A stretch of DNA of 64,000 nucleotides from a bacterium (GTDB lineage Bacteria > Planctomycetota > UBA1135 > UBA2386): positions 62,001 through 126,000 of the forward strand of contig JAUILN010000015.1 in assembly GCA_030432695.1 (NCBI GenBank), in the 5' to 3' direction. Shown piece after piece: positions 17,916 through 27,192 of the stretch. Under the pieces are notes generated by a model, which searched no databases, was not told the origin of the DNA, and was given only the letters and a program-made list of their open reading frames with translations. Within the stretch, counting starts at the first letter, position 1. Each line of letters opens with the position of its first letter. Both the position numbers and the translations under genes were made by a program.

Positions 17916-20653
17916 GGCGGAGCCCGGTGTTCGCGCTGCTGCTCGGTCTGTCGGTACCGTCGACCGCGCAGCAAGAGGTGCCGGTCGAGGCGTCGAAGCC
18001 GGCAGAGGGCGCTCTGCTCGGAGCGCTCGCCACCGGCGAGGAGGCCCCGGCCGAAGCGGCGGCCCGGCGGCTGATCGTCGCGCACGCCGCTGCGGCTCCA
18101 GGGCCCGCGGCGATGCGTGTGCTGCTGCCGCTGCTCGCTTCGCTCGAGCCGTTCCGTCGCTCGGCGGCTGCCAGGGTCCTGCCGCATGCCGGTATTGCCG
18201 CCACGGAACTCGCCGCGTGGGCCGAGGGTGAGTCCGACGCGCGCGCGCTGCTGGACGTCGTCGACTACCTGCCGGATGTCGCGGTGCGCGGCCTGCTCGA
18301 TTCCAGCTCGCCGGAGGTTGCTGCGCGTGCGGTTGTGGTGCTGTTCGAGCGGAGGCTGGTGACCACCGAGGACTTCGTCACGGCGCTGCTGCGCGCCGGC
18401 ACCGAAGCGGAGCCCGACACCGAGCCGGCCGACACGGTGGCCAGGCTCCTGGTCGAGCGGGTCGTGCCGTTTCCCCGAGCGGTGGCCGATCAGACCGTCG
18501 GCTCGGCGCGGAAGGAGCTGCTCGAAGCGCTCGCGGATCGCCCGCGCGCCCAGGCGGTGCCGTTCACGGCGCCCCTGCGCGCCGAGCCCGACGCGCTCGA
18601 CGACGAAACCCGGCTCCTGGTGTTGCTGGCCGTGCCGCCCGAGGAGTGGACCCGCGACGAGGTGCGGCGTCTGATCGACGCGCAGTTCTCACCCCGAGGT
18701 CGGCTGAGCACCCTCGCCGCCGACGCGCTCGACCAGCTCGGTCCGCGCGCTGCCGACCGCCTGGTCGGCGAGGTGCACCGTCGCGTCGTCGAGGGTCAGG
18801 CGCTGGCCGACCTGTTGCCGGCGCTGCACCGGATCTCCGACAAGGGCGAGCGCCACCTGCTGGCATTGACCCGCGCGCTCGACGTCGAGGCCCGCGGCGA
18901 GATCGCGACCTGGCTGGCGCGGCGCGACTCGCCACTGGTGGCCGGCATCCTCGCCGAGTCGCTGGATGGCGAGGAGCCGCTCAACGCCGAGCTGCTGCGG
19001 CGCGCGGGGAAGCTGCTGGTCACCGACGAGCGCGTCGTCCGCGTCGTCGGGATTCTCGACGAGTCGGAGAACGAGTTCCTGCGCGATGCGGCGTTCGAAG
19101 CCCTGATCGACGCCGACGTCTACCACGAGGGGCTGCTCGACCATGCGCTGGCGGGTGGTTCCCAGCTCTCGAGCCGTGGAAGTCGTCTCGCGTCGCTGCC
19201 GGCGCGGTCCGTGCCGCTCGGAGCGTGGGTCCAGCTGCTCGATGCCGACGACCGTCGGGTCGCCAGCGCGGTGTTCCGCCGGCTCGCGGGCGCGGCCGAC
19301 GAAGACCCCGAAATCGCGCGGCTCCTCGAGGACCGGGCCCTCGCGGCGACGTGGCAGGCCGACCTGGCGGCGGCGGCGGTTCTCGACGCCGGGCCGGACG
19401 AACTGGCGCACCGGGTCTGGGACGGCATGGATCCCGCGCGGCGCAGCGCGTTCGTCGAGCACCTCGGTCGCCGTCGCGGCGGGTGGCTCCTCGACTCGCT
19501 GCGGGAGTTCTCCTTCACCTCGCCCGAGCTGTTCCGCGCCCGGCTGGCGCAGGGTGATCGCGCGCTGGTCGAGGAACTCCTCGCCGAGCCCGAGCGCTAC
19601 GACGAGCGGACCCTGCGCAGCAGCGACTCGTTGGTCGCCGAGCTACTCCGTGCCGAGGACGGACCTGCGGTGGTCGCGATGCTCGACAGCGAGCGGGCAG
19701 CCCAGCGGCTGTTCGCACTCGAGCTGCTGGCGGCGCGCGCGGACCTGAGCGGGGCCGACGAGCTGCAGCGGATCTGGTCCGACCGCGGCGCCGACGACGA
19801 GGAGCGCTTCATCGCGCTGCGCGGCCTGGCGCGCCGCGAGGCGACGCGGCGCGCACTGCTGACCGGCCTCGACGATGCGTTGGCCGGTGGCCTCGACGAC
19901 GAACAGGCCGAGGCCGCGCTCGAGGTGCTGGGGACCGTCCTCGACGATCCGAAAGTGGGGGCGAGCGGGGACCTCGTCCGGCTGGTGGTCCGGCTGGCCT
20001 TGGTCGAGCCGATGGCGCGCGTCGCCGACGAGTTCGAAGATTCGCTCGACGACGACGCGGTGTTCGACGGAGTTGCGGTCTGCCACGCGTTCGTGCGGAC
20101 CCTGTCCCCGGCGGACCCCGAACTCGTCGCGGCTGCGGTGGAGGCCGCCGTCGCCGAAGTGCGCACCCACCCCGACTTCGCGCTGCTGTCGCGCGGCCGC
20201 GTCGGGCGGCTCTTGGCGTTCGCTGCCGCCGCCGAGGGATCGTTGCTCGACCACATCGGCCACCACCTCGCGGCGTTGATCCTCGACCTGCCCGATCCAG
20301 ACCAGGTCTGGGTCGGTCCGGCGGCCTGGGTCCTGTCGCTGCACGCCGAGGGCGAGGGCGATCTGGCGACCGCGCAGGAGCTGGCCGAACGGGCGGCGCG
20401 CGCGTCGTTCCGGGACGGCCCGCGGCCGATGGTGCACCGCGCGTTCTTCGGCGACCATCATCCCGGTGCGGGCCTGCTCCCCGAGGCGGCGGTGGCCGCA
20501 CGTCCCTGGTTGCTGGCCGCGCAGGTTGCGCTGCAGGCCGACGGGACCGAGACAGACATCGAGGCGGCGTTGGCCAACGCCGAAGAACTGGCGCGCGGCG
20601 ACCGCGAAGCCGAAGCCGAGGTATCCGCATTGCGGGAGGCGAGAGGACGATGA
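17912..20653 (+). CDS. Large secreted HEAT-like repeat protein of unknown function
   Basis: A 913-residue product beginning with a Sec signal (MRRSPVFALLLGLSVPSTAQ). The rest is almost entirely Ala/Leu/Glu/Asp/Arg-rich helix with a recurring pattern of acidic helix pairs (for example LLASLEPFRRSAAARVLPHAG, LLDSSSPEVAARAVVVLFERR), which resembles HEAT or ARM repeats; no catalytic motif is visible. Start ATG 17912 overlaps the stop of nnrD (ATGA) and its own stop overlaps the ATG of the downstream lipoprotein gene, so translation is probably coupled. The HEAT assignment is by pattern only. Confidence 0.75.
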   Translation: MRRSPVFALLLGLSVPSTAQQEVPVEASKPAEGALLGALATGEEAPAEAAARRLIVAHAAAAPGPAAMRVLLPLLASLEPFRRSAAARVLPHAGIAATELAAWAEGESDARALLDVVDYLPDVAVRGLLDSSSPEVAARAVVVLFERRLVTTEDFVTALLRAGTEAEPDTEPADTVARLLVERVVPFPRAVADQTVGSARKELLEALADRPRAQAVPFTAPLRAEPDALDDETRLLVLLAVPPEEWTRDEVRRLIDAQFSPRGRLSTLAADALDQLGPRAADRLVGEVHRRVVEGQALADLLPALHRISDKGERHLLALTRALDVEARGEIATWLARRDSPLVAGILAESLDGEEPLNAELLRRAGKLLVTDERVVRVVGILDESENEFLRDAAFEALIDADVYHEGLLDHALAGGSQLSSRGSRLASLPARSVPLGAWVQLLDADDRRVASAVFRRLAGAADEDPEIARLLEDRALAATWQADLAAAAVLDAGPDELAHRVWDGMDPARRSAFVEHLGRRRGGWLLDSLREFSFTSPELFRARLAQGDRALVEELLAEPERYDERTLRSSDSLVAELLRAEDGPAVVAMLDSERAAQRLFALELLAARADLSGADELQRIWSDRGADDEERFIALRGLARREATRRALLTGLDDALAGGLDDEQAEAALEVLGTVLDDPKVGASGDLVRLVVRLALVEPMARVADEFEDSLDDDAVFDGVAVCHAFVRTLSPADPELVAAAVEAAVAEVRTHPDFALLSRGRVGRLLAFAAAAEGSLLDHIGHHLAALILDLPDPDQVWVGPAAWVLSLHAEGEGDLATAQELAERAARASFRDGPRPMVHRAFFGDHHPGAGLLPEAAVAARPWLLAAQVALQADGTETDIEAALANAEELARGDREAEAEVSALREARGR

Positions 20654-21564
20654 TCGATATGCGTAGCGAATGGACCGGAATGAACCGGATGTCGGGCAGC
20701 CTGCACACCGGGCTCTTCGCGCTCCTGGTGACGGGCCTCGTCGCCTGTCAGGACCCCGAGCCCAAGAAGGCGGGGGAGGGCGAGGCGGCGACGACGCAGG
20801 ACCCGGTGAAGGCGATGTTCGAGCAGTTCCGCGAGGCGGGACTCGAGGTCGACCGCGAGGCCGGCACCATCACGGTGCCCTGCGAGATCGCGCGGCCCGA
20901 CCAACCGCTCGAGTACCTGCTGATCCATCGCCGCGGCAAGGACCACGAGGCGATGTTCGTCTGCGAGGTCCAGGCCAGCCTGCTCAACGCGGCGTTCCTG
21001 CTGCTCGGCTACGAGAAGGGCAAGAACGCCGAGGTCGTCGAGAAGGACCCGCTGCCGAGTCCCGAGGAGGTCGAGAAGGGCGCCGCCTGGTTCGACGTCC
21101 ACCATCCCGAGGGCATGAAGGTCTGGTTCACCGCGAAGTGGACCAAGATCGACGACGACGGCGAGGAGGTCGTGGTCGAGGCGCCGGTGGAGGACCTGCT
21201 GCTCGATCGGGTCACCGGCGAGGCGGTGGTCGACGTCGAGTGGATCTACCTCGGCGGCAACATGGCGCCGATCTACCGCAACGAGCCGCCGGTGTTCCTC
21301 GCCGACTACGAGGGCAACTACGTCTCCAACGTCTACAAGCCGCAGCCCAACCACCTCGTGACGATGAAGCACGAGCGGGCCCAGGACGACCAGGTCTGGT
21401 GGGTCACCGAACTCCTGCCGCCGCCGGCGACGCCCGTGAAGCTGGTGATCCACAAGGCGGAGACCCCGCTGCACCGCGCGCGGTTGGAGCGGTTGGCGGC
21501 CGAGAAGGAGAAGGAGAAGGGCGAGGGCGACGAGGAGAAGAAGGTCCCGGGCGCCGGCCGTTGA
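20650..21564 (+). CDS. YdjY-like domain lipoprotein
   Basis: A 304-residue protein with a lipoprotein signal (LFALLVTGLVAC, lipid Cys33), an acidic linker, and a domain starting at about 60 with the YdjY pattern: EVDREAGTITVPCEIARP, PLEYLLIHRRGKDHEAMF, and ASLLNAAFLLLGYEKG, then a beta-rich part and a Lys/Glu-rich tail. YdjY-like proteins are frequent in planctomycetes and of unknown role. Translation may begin at 20650 (overlapping the previous stop) or at a later ATG (20668 in the NRM segment region), both leaving the lipobox intact. Last gene of the asparaginase operon, ending at a strong hairpin. Confidence 0.8.
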   Translation: MIDMRSEWTGMNRMSGSLHTGLFALLVTGLVACQDPEPKKAGEGEAATTQDPVKAMFEQFREAGLEVDREAGTITVPCEIARPDQPLEYLLIHRRGKDHEAMFVCEVQASLLNAAFLLLGYEKGKNAEVVEKDPLPSPEEVEKGAAWFDVHHPEGMKVWFTAKWTKIDDDGEEVVVEAPVEDLLLDRVTGEAVVDVEWIYLGGNMAPIYRNEPPVFLADYEGNYVSNVYKPQPNHLVTMKHERAQDDQVWWVTELLPPPATPVKLVIHKAETPLHRARLERLAAEKEKEKGEGDEEKKVPGAGR

Positions 21565-21589
21565 GTCCGCTCCCGCACCTGTTCGCCCA

Positions 21590-21634
21590 GGTGCCTGTTC
21601 GGCTCGGTGTACGCAACCGAGACGAACAGGCACC
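21590..21634. terminator. Bidirectional terminator hairpin between convergent genes
   Basis: GGTGCCTGTTCG at 21590-21601 pairs perfectly with CGAACAGGCACC at 21623-21634, with an inner CTCGGT/ACCGAG stem. It lies between the convergent stops at 21564 (plus) and 21657 (minus). Confidence 0.8.
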
Positions 21635-21656
21635 GAGACGAACCGGTCGAGGGAGT

Positions 21657-22838
21657 TCAGCGCAGGTGCAGCAGTGCCGGCGGGCTCGCCGCGCGCTGGC
21701 CGAGAGCACCGAATGCGAATGCCTGGAGCCAGAACATCCGACCGCGCAGAGCGGGATCGGGAGGGACGACGAGAGACAGGGTCGCGAGGCCCGCTGAGTC
21801 GCTGGTCGTCCACCGCAGCACCTTGGCGTTTCCGGTGATGTAGACGTCCAGGGCGAGGGCTGGGAACCGGATCGCACCGGGGCTGGCGAGATCGACCATC
21901 AGCGCGACGAGGTCGCCGGGGTCGCTCGTCACCGTCGCGTTGGCGGAAGAGCCCGGCGCCATCGTCCCCGGCGCGCTCAACGACGCTTGTGTGGTGATTG
22001 CTCGGACGGTGACGTCGAGCCGGCCGAACACCGTGACGCCAGGGTCGAGGGTCAAGGTCATCCTTCCGAACGCTGCGAGGTAGCCGGCGGAAGACGCATC
22101 GCCTCGCACCCCCAGGAACCCGTCGCCCACCATCGTGAGGTGTGCATCCTGTTGCCCGAACACTGCGAGGGTCGGGCCGAGGACGCGCTGACACGGACAA
22201 CTGTGATCGTAGTAGGACTGGGCGGGCCCACCCACGACGCGGCAGCGGACGAGGAGGGCGGTCGATGCGAACAGCGAGATGCCGCTCCCGGAGACCGGTG
22301 CAGGGCTGGTGGGCGTGCCCACCGCGCCCTCGAAGCGGGTGTCGAGAGCGACGATGTCCGACCGCCACGCTCGCATGGCTGCGGCAGAGACTCCGAACCC
22401 GGATCCGATGAACCGGGAGTCGCGCAGCAGCACTCCGGTGGAATCCGTCACGTCGAGCGCGGAGAGCAAGAACCACGAGCCCCCGAGGACCCGCTCGATC
22501 AAGATCGTGCCGTGGCAGTCGGAGATCTCGATCCCGTTGGTGATGAGGTCGGCGAGGCGCAGGGTCGTTCCGCAGCCGAGATCCCGGACTCGCAGCCTCC
22601 CGCAGACCGGCTGGTCACCACCGCCGAAGACGTCCAGCGGCTTGGTCAGGACCGCTTCGCCGTGTCCGACTCCGAAGATCTGGATCCGGTCCCCCGGGCT
22701 CGCTGCATCGATCACCGGTTGCAGCGGGGCCCCATCGGCTACGACCCAGAGTTGCTGGGCAGGAGCGGATGGCGCAGCGAATACGGCGAGGGCCACGACG
22801 CGACAGAAGGACCCGAGCGAACCGACTCTCTTCATCAC
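21657..22838 (-). CDS. Secreted beta-helix-like protein
   Basis: A 393-residue protein with a Sec signal (VVALAVFAAPSAPAQ). The middle shows short strand-turn repeats rich in Gly, Ser, Thr and Asp with phrases such as ITNGIEISDCHGTILIERV and VLLRDSRFIGSGFGV, as in right-handed parallel beta-helix proteins (Beta_helix/NosD type). The C-terminus carries the recurrent module ending LSLVVPPDPALRGRMFWLQAFAF. Function unknown; it would act outside the cytoplasm. It is convergent with the asparaginase operon across a hairpin terminator. Confidence 0.75.
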   Translation of the reverse strand: MMKRVGSLGSFCRVVALAVFAAPSAPAQQLWVVADGAPLQPVIDAASPGDRIQIFGVGHGEAVLTKPLDVFGGGDQPVCGRLRVRDLGCGTTLRLADLITNGIEISDCHGTILIERVLGGSWFLLSALDVTDSTGVLLRDSRFIGSGFGVSAAAMRAWRSDIVALDTRFEGAVGTPTSPAPVSGSGISLFASTALLVRCRVVGGPAQSYYDHSCPCQRVLGPTLAVFGQQDAHLTMVGDGFLGVRGDASSAGYLAAFGRMTLTLDPGVTVFGRLDVTVRAITTQASLSAPGTMAPGSSANATVTSDPGDLVALMVDLASPGAIRFPALALDVYITGNAKVLRWTTSDSAGLATLSLVVPPDPALRGRMFWLQAFAFGALGQRAASPPALLHLR

Positions 22839-22991
22839 CGCAGCATGCTCGACGCACGTCGACGACGCCAGTCCCTGACGAACGCCTTCGCTGTCTCGCG
22901 TCGTCGCGTCGATCCCTGACCGATCGCGACGATGGACCGGAGGATCATCGATGTCATGAGCACGGCGGCGAGGCGGGAGGGGCTGGACAAG

Positions 22992-23957
22992 TCAAGGTTC
23001 TCGAGGTCGCCAGAGCTGCAGACGGTTGCCGGTGAGTTCGGAGAACCGGTCGAGAAGGTCTCCGGCCACGTGACCCACCGAGTGGTAGGGAGGTGGATAC
23101 CGGTCGGGGTCCGGATAGATGCCGAGGTGGATGCCGACGAGTTGGTGTCCGTTGCTGCTGAGGATCGGAGCTCCGCTATCGCCGTCGGCGGTCCGCACGC
23201 CGTCGTGCAGCAGGCACATGAGCACGCGCTCGAGTCGTGGCGTGGTCGGGAGTTCGGCCACTCGGAACGATACCTGGGCGGGCACCGTGCCGTGCTTCCC
23301 GCAGATGATGACGTTGCGGAGCTGGAGCGCGCCCGACCAACTCGTCGCCGCCTCGGCGTAGGGAATGCTCGGTGGTCGCCGTATCGGTCCGAGCCGATCG
23401 ACGTCGGCGACGGCAGCGTCGAGTCGGCCGGAGCCGGAAGGACCGGAGGGGAAGCGGGTCGAGGTCAGCACGCGACCGCGACCCTCGAGGCCTCCCTTGG
23501 TCCAGACCGCCGTTTCGGATTGCAGCACGTGCGCCGCAGACACCGCATAGCGGCCTTCGTGCGCGTCCTGCATCACGAAGCCGAGGCTACCGACCTGGCC
23601 GGACCGGATCTCGGCGGCGACGTCGACTCGACCCTGAAGTCTGAGTCGGCCGGGTTCGAACTCCTCCACATCGGTGAGCACGCGGTAGGTGTGGCGGCCG
23701 AGTCGCAATGCGACGACTGGGTCGATCGGATGCTCGCTGCCGTCGCCCTTCTTCTCCACCAGGACCTTGACGCACGGCGGCTTGCCGGTGACGAACGCGC
23801 CGTCGGTGAGCTTGGTGCCCGCGCCGACGTCGAGGACACCGGCGGGAAGCCGGCCCTCGGCGTCGGCGAGTTGCTCGCGAAGCCGTTCCGCAAGCGGCTG
23901 GATCAGCCGCATGCGCCGCGATCGATGGAGCGTTGCGAGTTCTCGTTCCCTGGCCAT
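22992..23957 (-). CDS. Cytoplasmic trypsin-like serine protease (NAL1-like)
   Basis: A 321-residue protein without signal peptide. The first 100 residues match the N-terminal pattern of the bacterial NAL1-like trypsin group (VGAGTKLTDG..., VKVLVEKKGDG, TYRVLTDVEEF). The protease domain has a full S1 triad: His143 in SAAHVL, Asp180 in RLDAAVADVD, and Ser261 in DGDSGAPI. The disulphide cysteines of secreted trypsins are absent, consistent with a cytoplasmic location. Targets are unknown. It sits 110 bases downstream of a lipoprotein gene on the same strand. Confidence 0.8.
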   Translation of the reverse strand: MARERELATLHRSRRMRLIQPLAERLREQLADAEGRLPAGVLDVGAGTKLTDGAFVTGKPPCVKVLVEKKGDGSEHPIDPVVALRLGRHTYRVLTDVEEFEPGRLRLQGRVDVAAEIRSGQVGSLGFVMQDAHEGRYAVSAAHVLQSETAVWTKGGLEGRGRVLTSTRFPSGPSGSGRLDAAVADVDRLGPIRRPPSIPYAEAATSWSGALQLRNVIICGKHGTVPAQVSFRVAELPTTPRLERVLMCLLHDGVRTADGDSGAPILSSNGHQLVGIHLGIYPDPDRYPPPYHSVGHVAGDLLDRFSELTGNRLQLWRPREP

Positions 23958-24067
23958 GGGCCATCTCCCCGAGGGGCTTGCTATCCGTCCAAACCGACCC
24001 GGTCACACGGCCCGCCTCGCGGGCCGCAGCATCAGTGCCTGGGGTGCAGATCCCCCGGAGAAGTCGA

Positions 24068-25852
24068 TCAGTCGCGACGTGGTACGGGGTGGATCGACTT
24101 CAGGCGATCGATGCCGCTGCTGGCGCGCAATCTGGTGGTCAAGGCACCGAAGAACGCCGCGCGCTGCTCGTCCGTGACGTCGTCGTTCTCCTGGGTCTCG
24201 AGGTATTCGACCGGCAGCGTGCCGAGCGAGAGCATCGTGGAGCGCGTCGCGCGGATCGTGGTGGAGTCCGGCGGCGCGATCGCCAGGCCCGGATCTCCCT
24301 TGAAGACGTCGCCGTGACCGTCGACCTCATCCCACTGCGTGTTGGCCAGTTGCTGCGTCAGGTTCCTGACGTCCTCGCTCGTCAGGCCGGTTGTCACCGT
24401 GGAGGTGCGTGGCGATCCGCCGTCGCCGCGGGGGAGTTCGACGAGACTGATCACATACGCCTTGCGAGTCTGGTAGCCGACGCGCGGGGCGCTGTCCCCA
24501 TCGCGGTACTCCTCGGGCTTCAGGAGTGGGTGCATGCCTGGGATCGCGTATTCGACGTAGTCCACGCGCAGCGTCACGGGGCGATCCCCGGCTTCGCTCT
24601 GGAGTCTCAGTTGATCTGCAAGTGGCGCAGCCGATGCCAGATCGGCTGCCGCCGCAGCGGGGCTTGCAGCGGCGAGGCCGGCATCGACGACCTTGCGCGC
24701 GGTGTCCGCGATCAGCAGTCCCAGTTCCCGGTTGTCCATCTCCATCGAGACCCGTTCGACGAGCCATCCATTCTCGAGGGCGAGATCGGCCTTGGCATAG
24801 CCAAGGTTGCCCTGGGTCCGCATCGCGTATTGCTCGGTGAAGTCCGGGTAGAGCGCGATGTCGAAGAGATCTCCGACCTTGGTGTACGGCGAGGTCGCCG
24901 GGTCGCCCATGGTGCTGAGGGTGGCACTGGTCAGCGGCTTCTTGGCGGCCTGATCGGGCTTCTTGGTCGGTTCGTCCTTCGGCTTGTCGGACTCCGCGAA
25001 GGGATTGGCGCCCTTGTGCCTGGAGGTGTGGAACAGCAGTCGCTCGGTCTCCTCACCCGTCGTCTTCTCGACCACGACGCCCAGCGTGTAGAAGGCCGGA
25101 AGCTCATCGGCGGACAGCTGGCCCTTCAGGACGTGTTTCCCCGATGCGCCCGGTTCCCGGCGCAGGAATACGGCCTTGGTGACCGCGCTCGTATCCGGTG
25201 CGGCACCCTTGAACGGAACGATCCAGAGTTCGTCCTTCAGCGTGCCGTCGACGCCTTCGTCGACCGGGTCCTTCGCTACCGTCACCTGGAAGGCGACGAC
25301 CTGGCCCTTGGCTTCCACACTCGGCGGCGAGATCGAATCGACGGTGATATAGGCGTCCTTCGAGATGAACCGGTCCGGTTTCGATCCCGATCCGCCGCCG
25401 TTCTGTGGGGACTCGCTCTGGCGATGCAGCGCGGCCTCGTCGCCGGCCTTCGAATCTCCGTCGCGGGTGAGCCCGTTCGGATCGCGGAGTTCACCCAGGG
25501 CCACCTGCCGCTGCGGGAACGCGGCGGCATGGTCGGCGGGAACTTCGCCGATGATCGTCAGGCTCCCCTCGCGGTACGAGCCCGAGACGAAGAACGATTC
25601 CCCGCCGACTGCGAACTCGCGCTTGACGATGACGAAGGGGCGGGGGAGGTAGAACCTGGTGCCCTCTATCCGGTCGCCCTTCTCGAGGACGTCTCGCCAT
25701 TCCTTGGATCCTGGCGCGTAACCGTACGAGGACGGATGCGGGATCTTCACGACCTTGGCGTATGCACAAGCGCCGAGGACGGCGAGGAGCGAGGCGCCTG
25801 CCAGCGCGGCGGTCGGGCGACGATGAGGGCGGAAGAGTCTGGGCATGGACAT
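24068..25852 (-). CDS. Large lipoprotein of unknown function
   Basis: From ATG 25852 the product is 594 residues with a lipoprotein signal (TAALAGASLLAVLGAC). No family recognised. It contains several beta-rich blocks (FYLPRPFVIVKREFAVGGESFFV, AYITVDSISPPSVEAKGQVVAF), a Lys/Pro/Asp-rich linker around 335-345, a helical Ala-rich segment and a long polar tail. A second ATG two codons later (25846) is equally possible. An upstream frame extension to 25960 adds only polar residues before the signal. A perfect hairpin at 25980 separates it from the gene upstream. Confidence 0.7.
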   Translation of the reverse strand: MSMPRLFRPHRRPTAALAGASLLAVLGACAYAKVVKIPHPSSYGYAPGSKEWRDVLEKGDRIEGTRFYLPRPFVIVKREFAVGGESFFVSGSYREGSLTIIGEVPADHAAAFPQRQVALGELRDPNGLTRDGDSKAGDEAALHRQSESPQNGGGSGSKPDRFISKDAYITVDSISPPSVEAKGQVVAFQVTVAKDPVDEGVDGTLKDELWIVPFKGAAPDTSAVTKAVFLRREPGASGKHVLKGQLSADELPAFYTLGVVVEKTTGEETERLLFHTSRHKGANPFAESDKPKDEPTKKPDQAAKKPLTSATLSTMGDPATSPYTKVGDLFDIALYPDFTEQYAMRTQGNLGYAKADLALENGWLVERVSMEMDNRELGLLIADTARKVVDAGLAAASPAAAAADLASAAPLADQLRLQSEAGDRPVTLRVDYVEYAIPGMHPLLKPEEYRDGDSAPRVGYQTRKAYVISLVELPRGDGGSPRTSTVTTGLTSEDVRNLTQQLANTQWDEVDGHGDVFKGDPGLAIAPPDSTTIRATRSTMLSLGTLPVEYLETQENDDVTDEQRAAFFGALTTRLRASSGIDRLKSIHPVPRRD

Positions 25853-25979
25853 CGCGGACGCACGGTCGGGTACTCGGGAGACCGGTCGACGGACCGGCAG
25901 GGTCCCGTGAGGGGGCCCCCCAGTCTCCTCAGCGCAGGAATCGACTTCGACTGGAGTCACAGATTCCAGATTCTCAGGT

Positions 25980-26007
25980 CGGCCGCCTGCCTCGGGGCAG
26001 GCGGCCG
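25980..26007. terminator. Perfect 12-bp hairpin with tetraloop
   Basis: CGGCCGCCTGCC at 25980-25991 and GGCAGGCGGCCG at 25996-26007 with the loop TCGG. It lies about 100 bases beyond the stop of the minus-strand gene ending at 26105 and is probably its terminator. Confidence 0.75.
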
Positions 26008-26025
26008 CGCTGACGGTGTTGTCTC

Positions 26026-26097
26026 GATCGACCCCTCCCGAGAGTCAGGGCCGAGAGTCAGGGCTGGACGCGCAGATTCTCGGAAGTAGGAGATCAG
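26026..26097. repeat. Dispersed intergenic repeat, copy B (inverted pair)
   Basis: GATCGACCCCTCCCGAGAG at 26026 is followed by an inverted, diverged counterpart at 26073-26097 whose reverse complement reads CTGATCTCCTACTTCCGAGA. The two arms can form an imperfect hairpin eight bases beyond the 3' end of the minus-strand gene ending at 26105. Confidence 0.65.
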
Positions 26098-26104
26098 GGC
26101 CGGA

Positions 26105-26980
26105 TCACGTGGCCGGCAACGCTCCGCACGGCCTCGTCGGGGGTCGCCGCGAGACGGTCAGCTCGAGGCCCTGGGTCGACACGGCAAGAACTCCCTGGCC
26201 GATGGTCTGGTCGGTGGCGGACTGCAGCATGGGGCCGAGTTCGGCCGCGACCACGGGGCCCGGCGCGGCGAGCCTGAGGTCGATGTCGATCACGATGTCG
26301 ACCCACTTGCCATTGCGGCGCTGCCAGTGGATCTCGATGTGGATGTGACGGCCGATCGGGTAGATGCCGCCGTTGCCGAACGGGTCGTCCGCCAGCGCGG
26401 TCGAGAAGCCGAGGGGTCCAGGCAGGAAGCTCGTCACCGCCACGGTCGCCGTCGGCCGCGGCGTGAAGGTGCCGCCGGCCGCACCGCTGCCGGGCAGACC
26501 GGAGCCCTGCCAGCCCCAGGCCGAGCTGACGTCGAGCGAGGCCGAAGGGGCGAGCATGGGTTGGCTGCCGACCCCGCGCATCACGCCGACCGACGACGGC
26601 AGCGGCGGCAGGGGAATCGGCATCTGCGCGAATCCCGCCGGATCGGTAAGGGTCGTGAGCGTGATGTCGTTCGACACCAGTAGCCAGCAGCCCGGCACAC
26701 CGATCACGCCGAGGTGGAACGGCAGTGGTTGACCGTTCCAGAACCGGTCGGAGACGCCGAACAGTAGGACCGCGGGGGCGCTCGAAGGTGCGGCCGACAG
26801 ATCGATCGAGAACTGCTGGCCGGCGACGGGTAGACCGGTGATCCCGATCGCGGGGGGGATGCCCGAAGGGCCCGGACAGCCCGTGCCGAAGATCGTGTAG
26901 TCGTCCTGGGCGGCCGTCGAACTGGCCAGTGCGAGCGCGGCGGCGGCGGAGAGCAGAACAGCAGGGACGTATCGCAACAT
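26105..26980 (-). CDS. Secreted protein with recurrent P-G-C/P-x-P module
   Basis: A 291-residue secreted protein (signal ending LALASSTAAQ). The N-terminal half after the signal matches the module seen at the C-termini of other secreted proteins in the window: GTGCPGPSG, LPVAGQQFSIDLS, LGVIGVPGCWLLVSNDITL, then DPAGFAQMPIPLPPLP. The C-terminal half is beta-rich (HIHIEIHWQRRNGKWVDIVI) and unassigned. It is the upstream neighbour of the large lipoprotein on the same strand, separated by a hairpin and a dispersed repeat, so probably a separate transcript. Confidence 0.7.
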   Translation of the reverse strand: MLRYVPAVLLSAAAALALASSTAAQDDYTIFGTGCPGPSGIPPAIGITGLPVAGQQFSIDLSAAPSSAPAVLLFGVSDRFWNGQPLPFHLGVIGVPGCWLLVSNDITLTTLTDPAGFAQMPIPLPPLPSSVGVMRGVGSQPMLAPSASLDVSSAWGWQGSGLPGSGAAGGTFTPRPTATVAVTSFLPGPLGFSTALADDPFGNGGIYPIGRHIHIEIHWQRRNGKWVDIVIDIDLRLAAPGPVVAAELGPMLQSATDQTIGQGVLAVSTQGLELTVSRRPPTRPCGALPAT

Positions 26981-27192
26981 CGTGGTTCCTCGGGAGTGAG
27001 TGGGCCTCCGAGGACTGACCGGTGGGCGACCGGGTGGACACGCGCTGCGCGGGAATCCGCGGCTCGGCCGTCACGCCCGAGCCTTGCGTCGTACTCCTGT
27101 CCAGTTCGGGTTCGCGGCTGCGTGGCGCGCTGTCGGCTGCGCGTCCGCCCCAGTGCCTGGCACCGAGGCGGACACTTGCGACAGCAGGGGGC

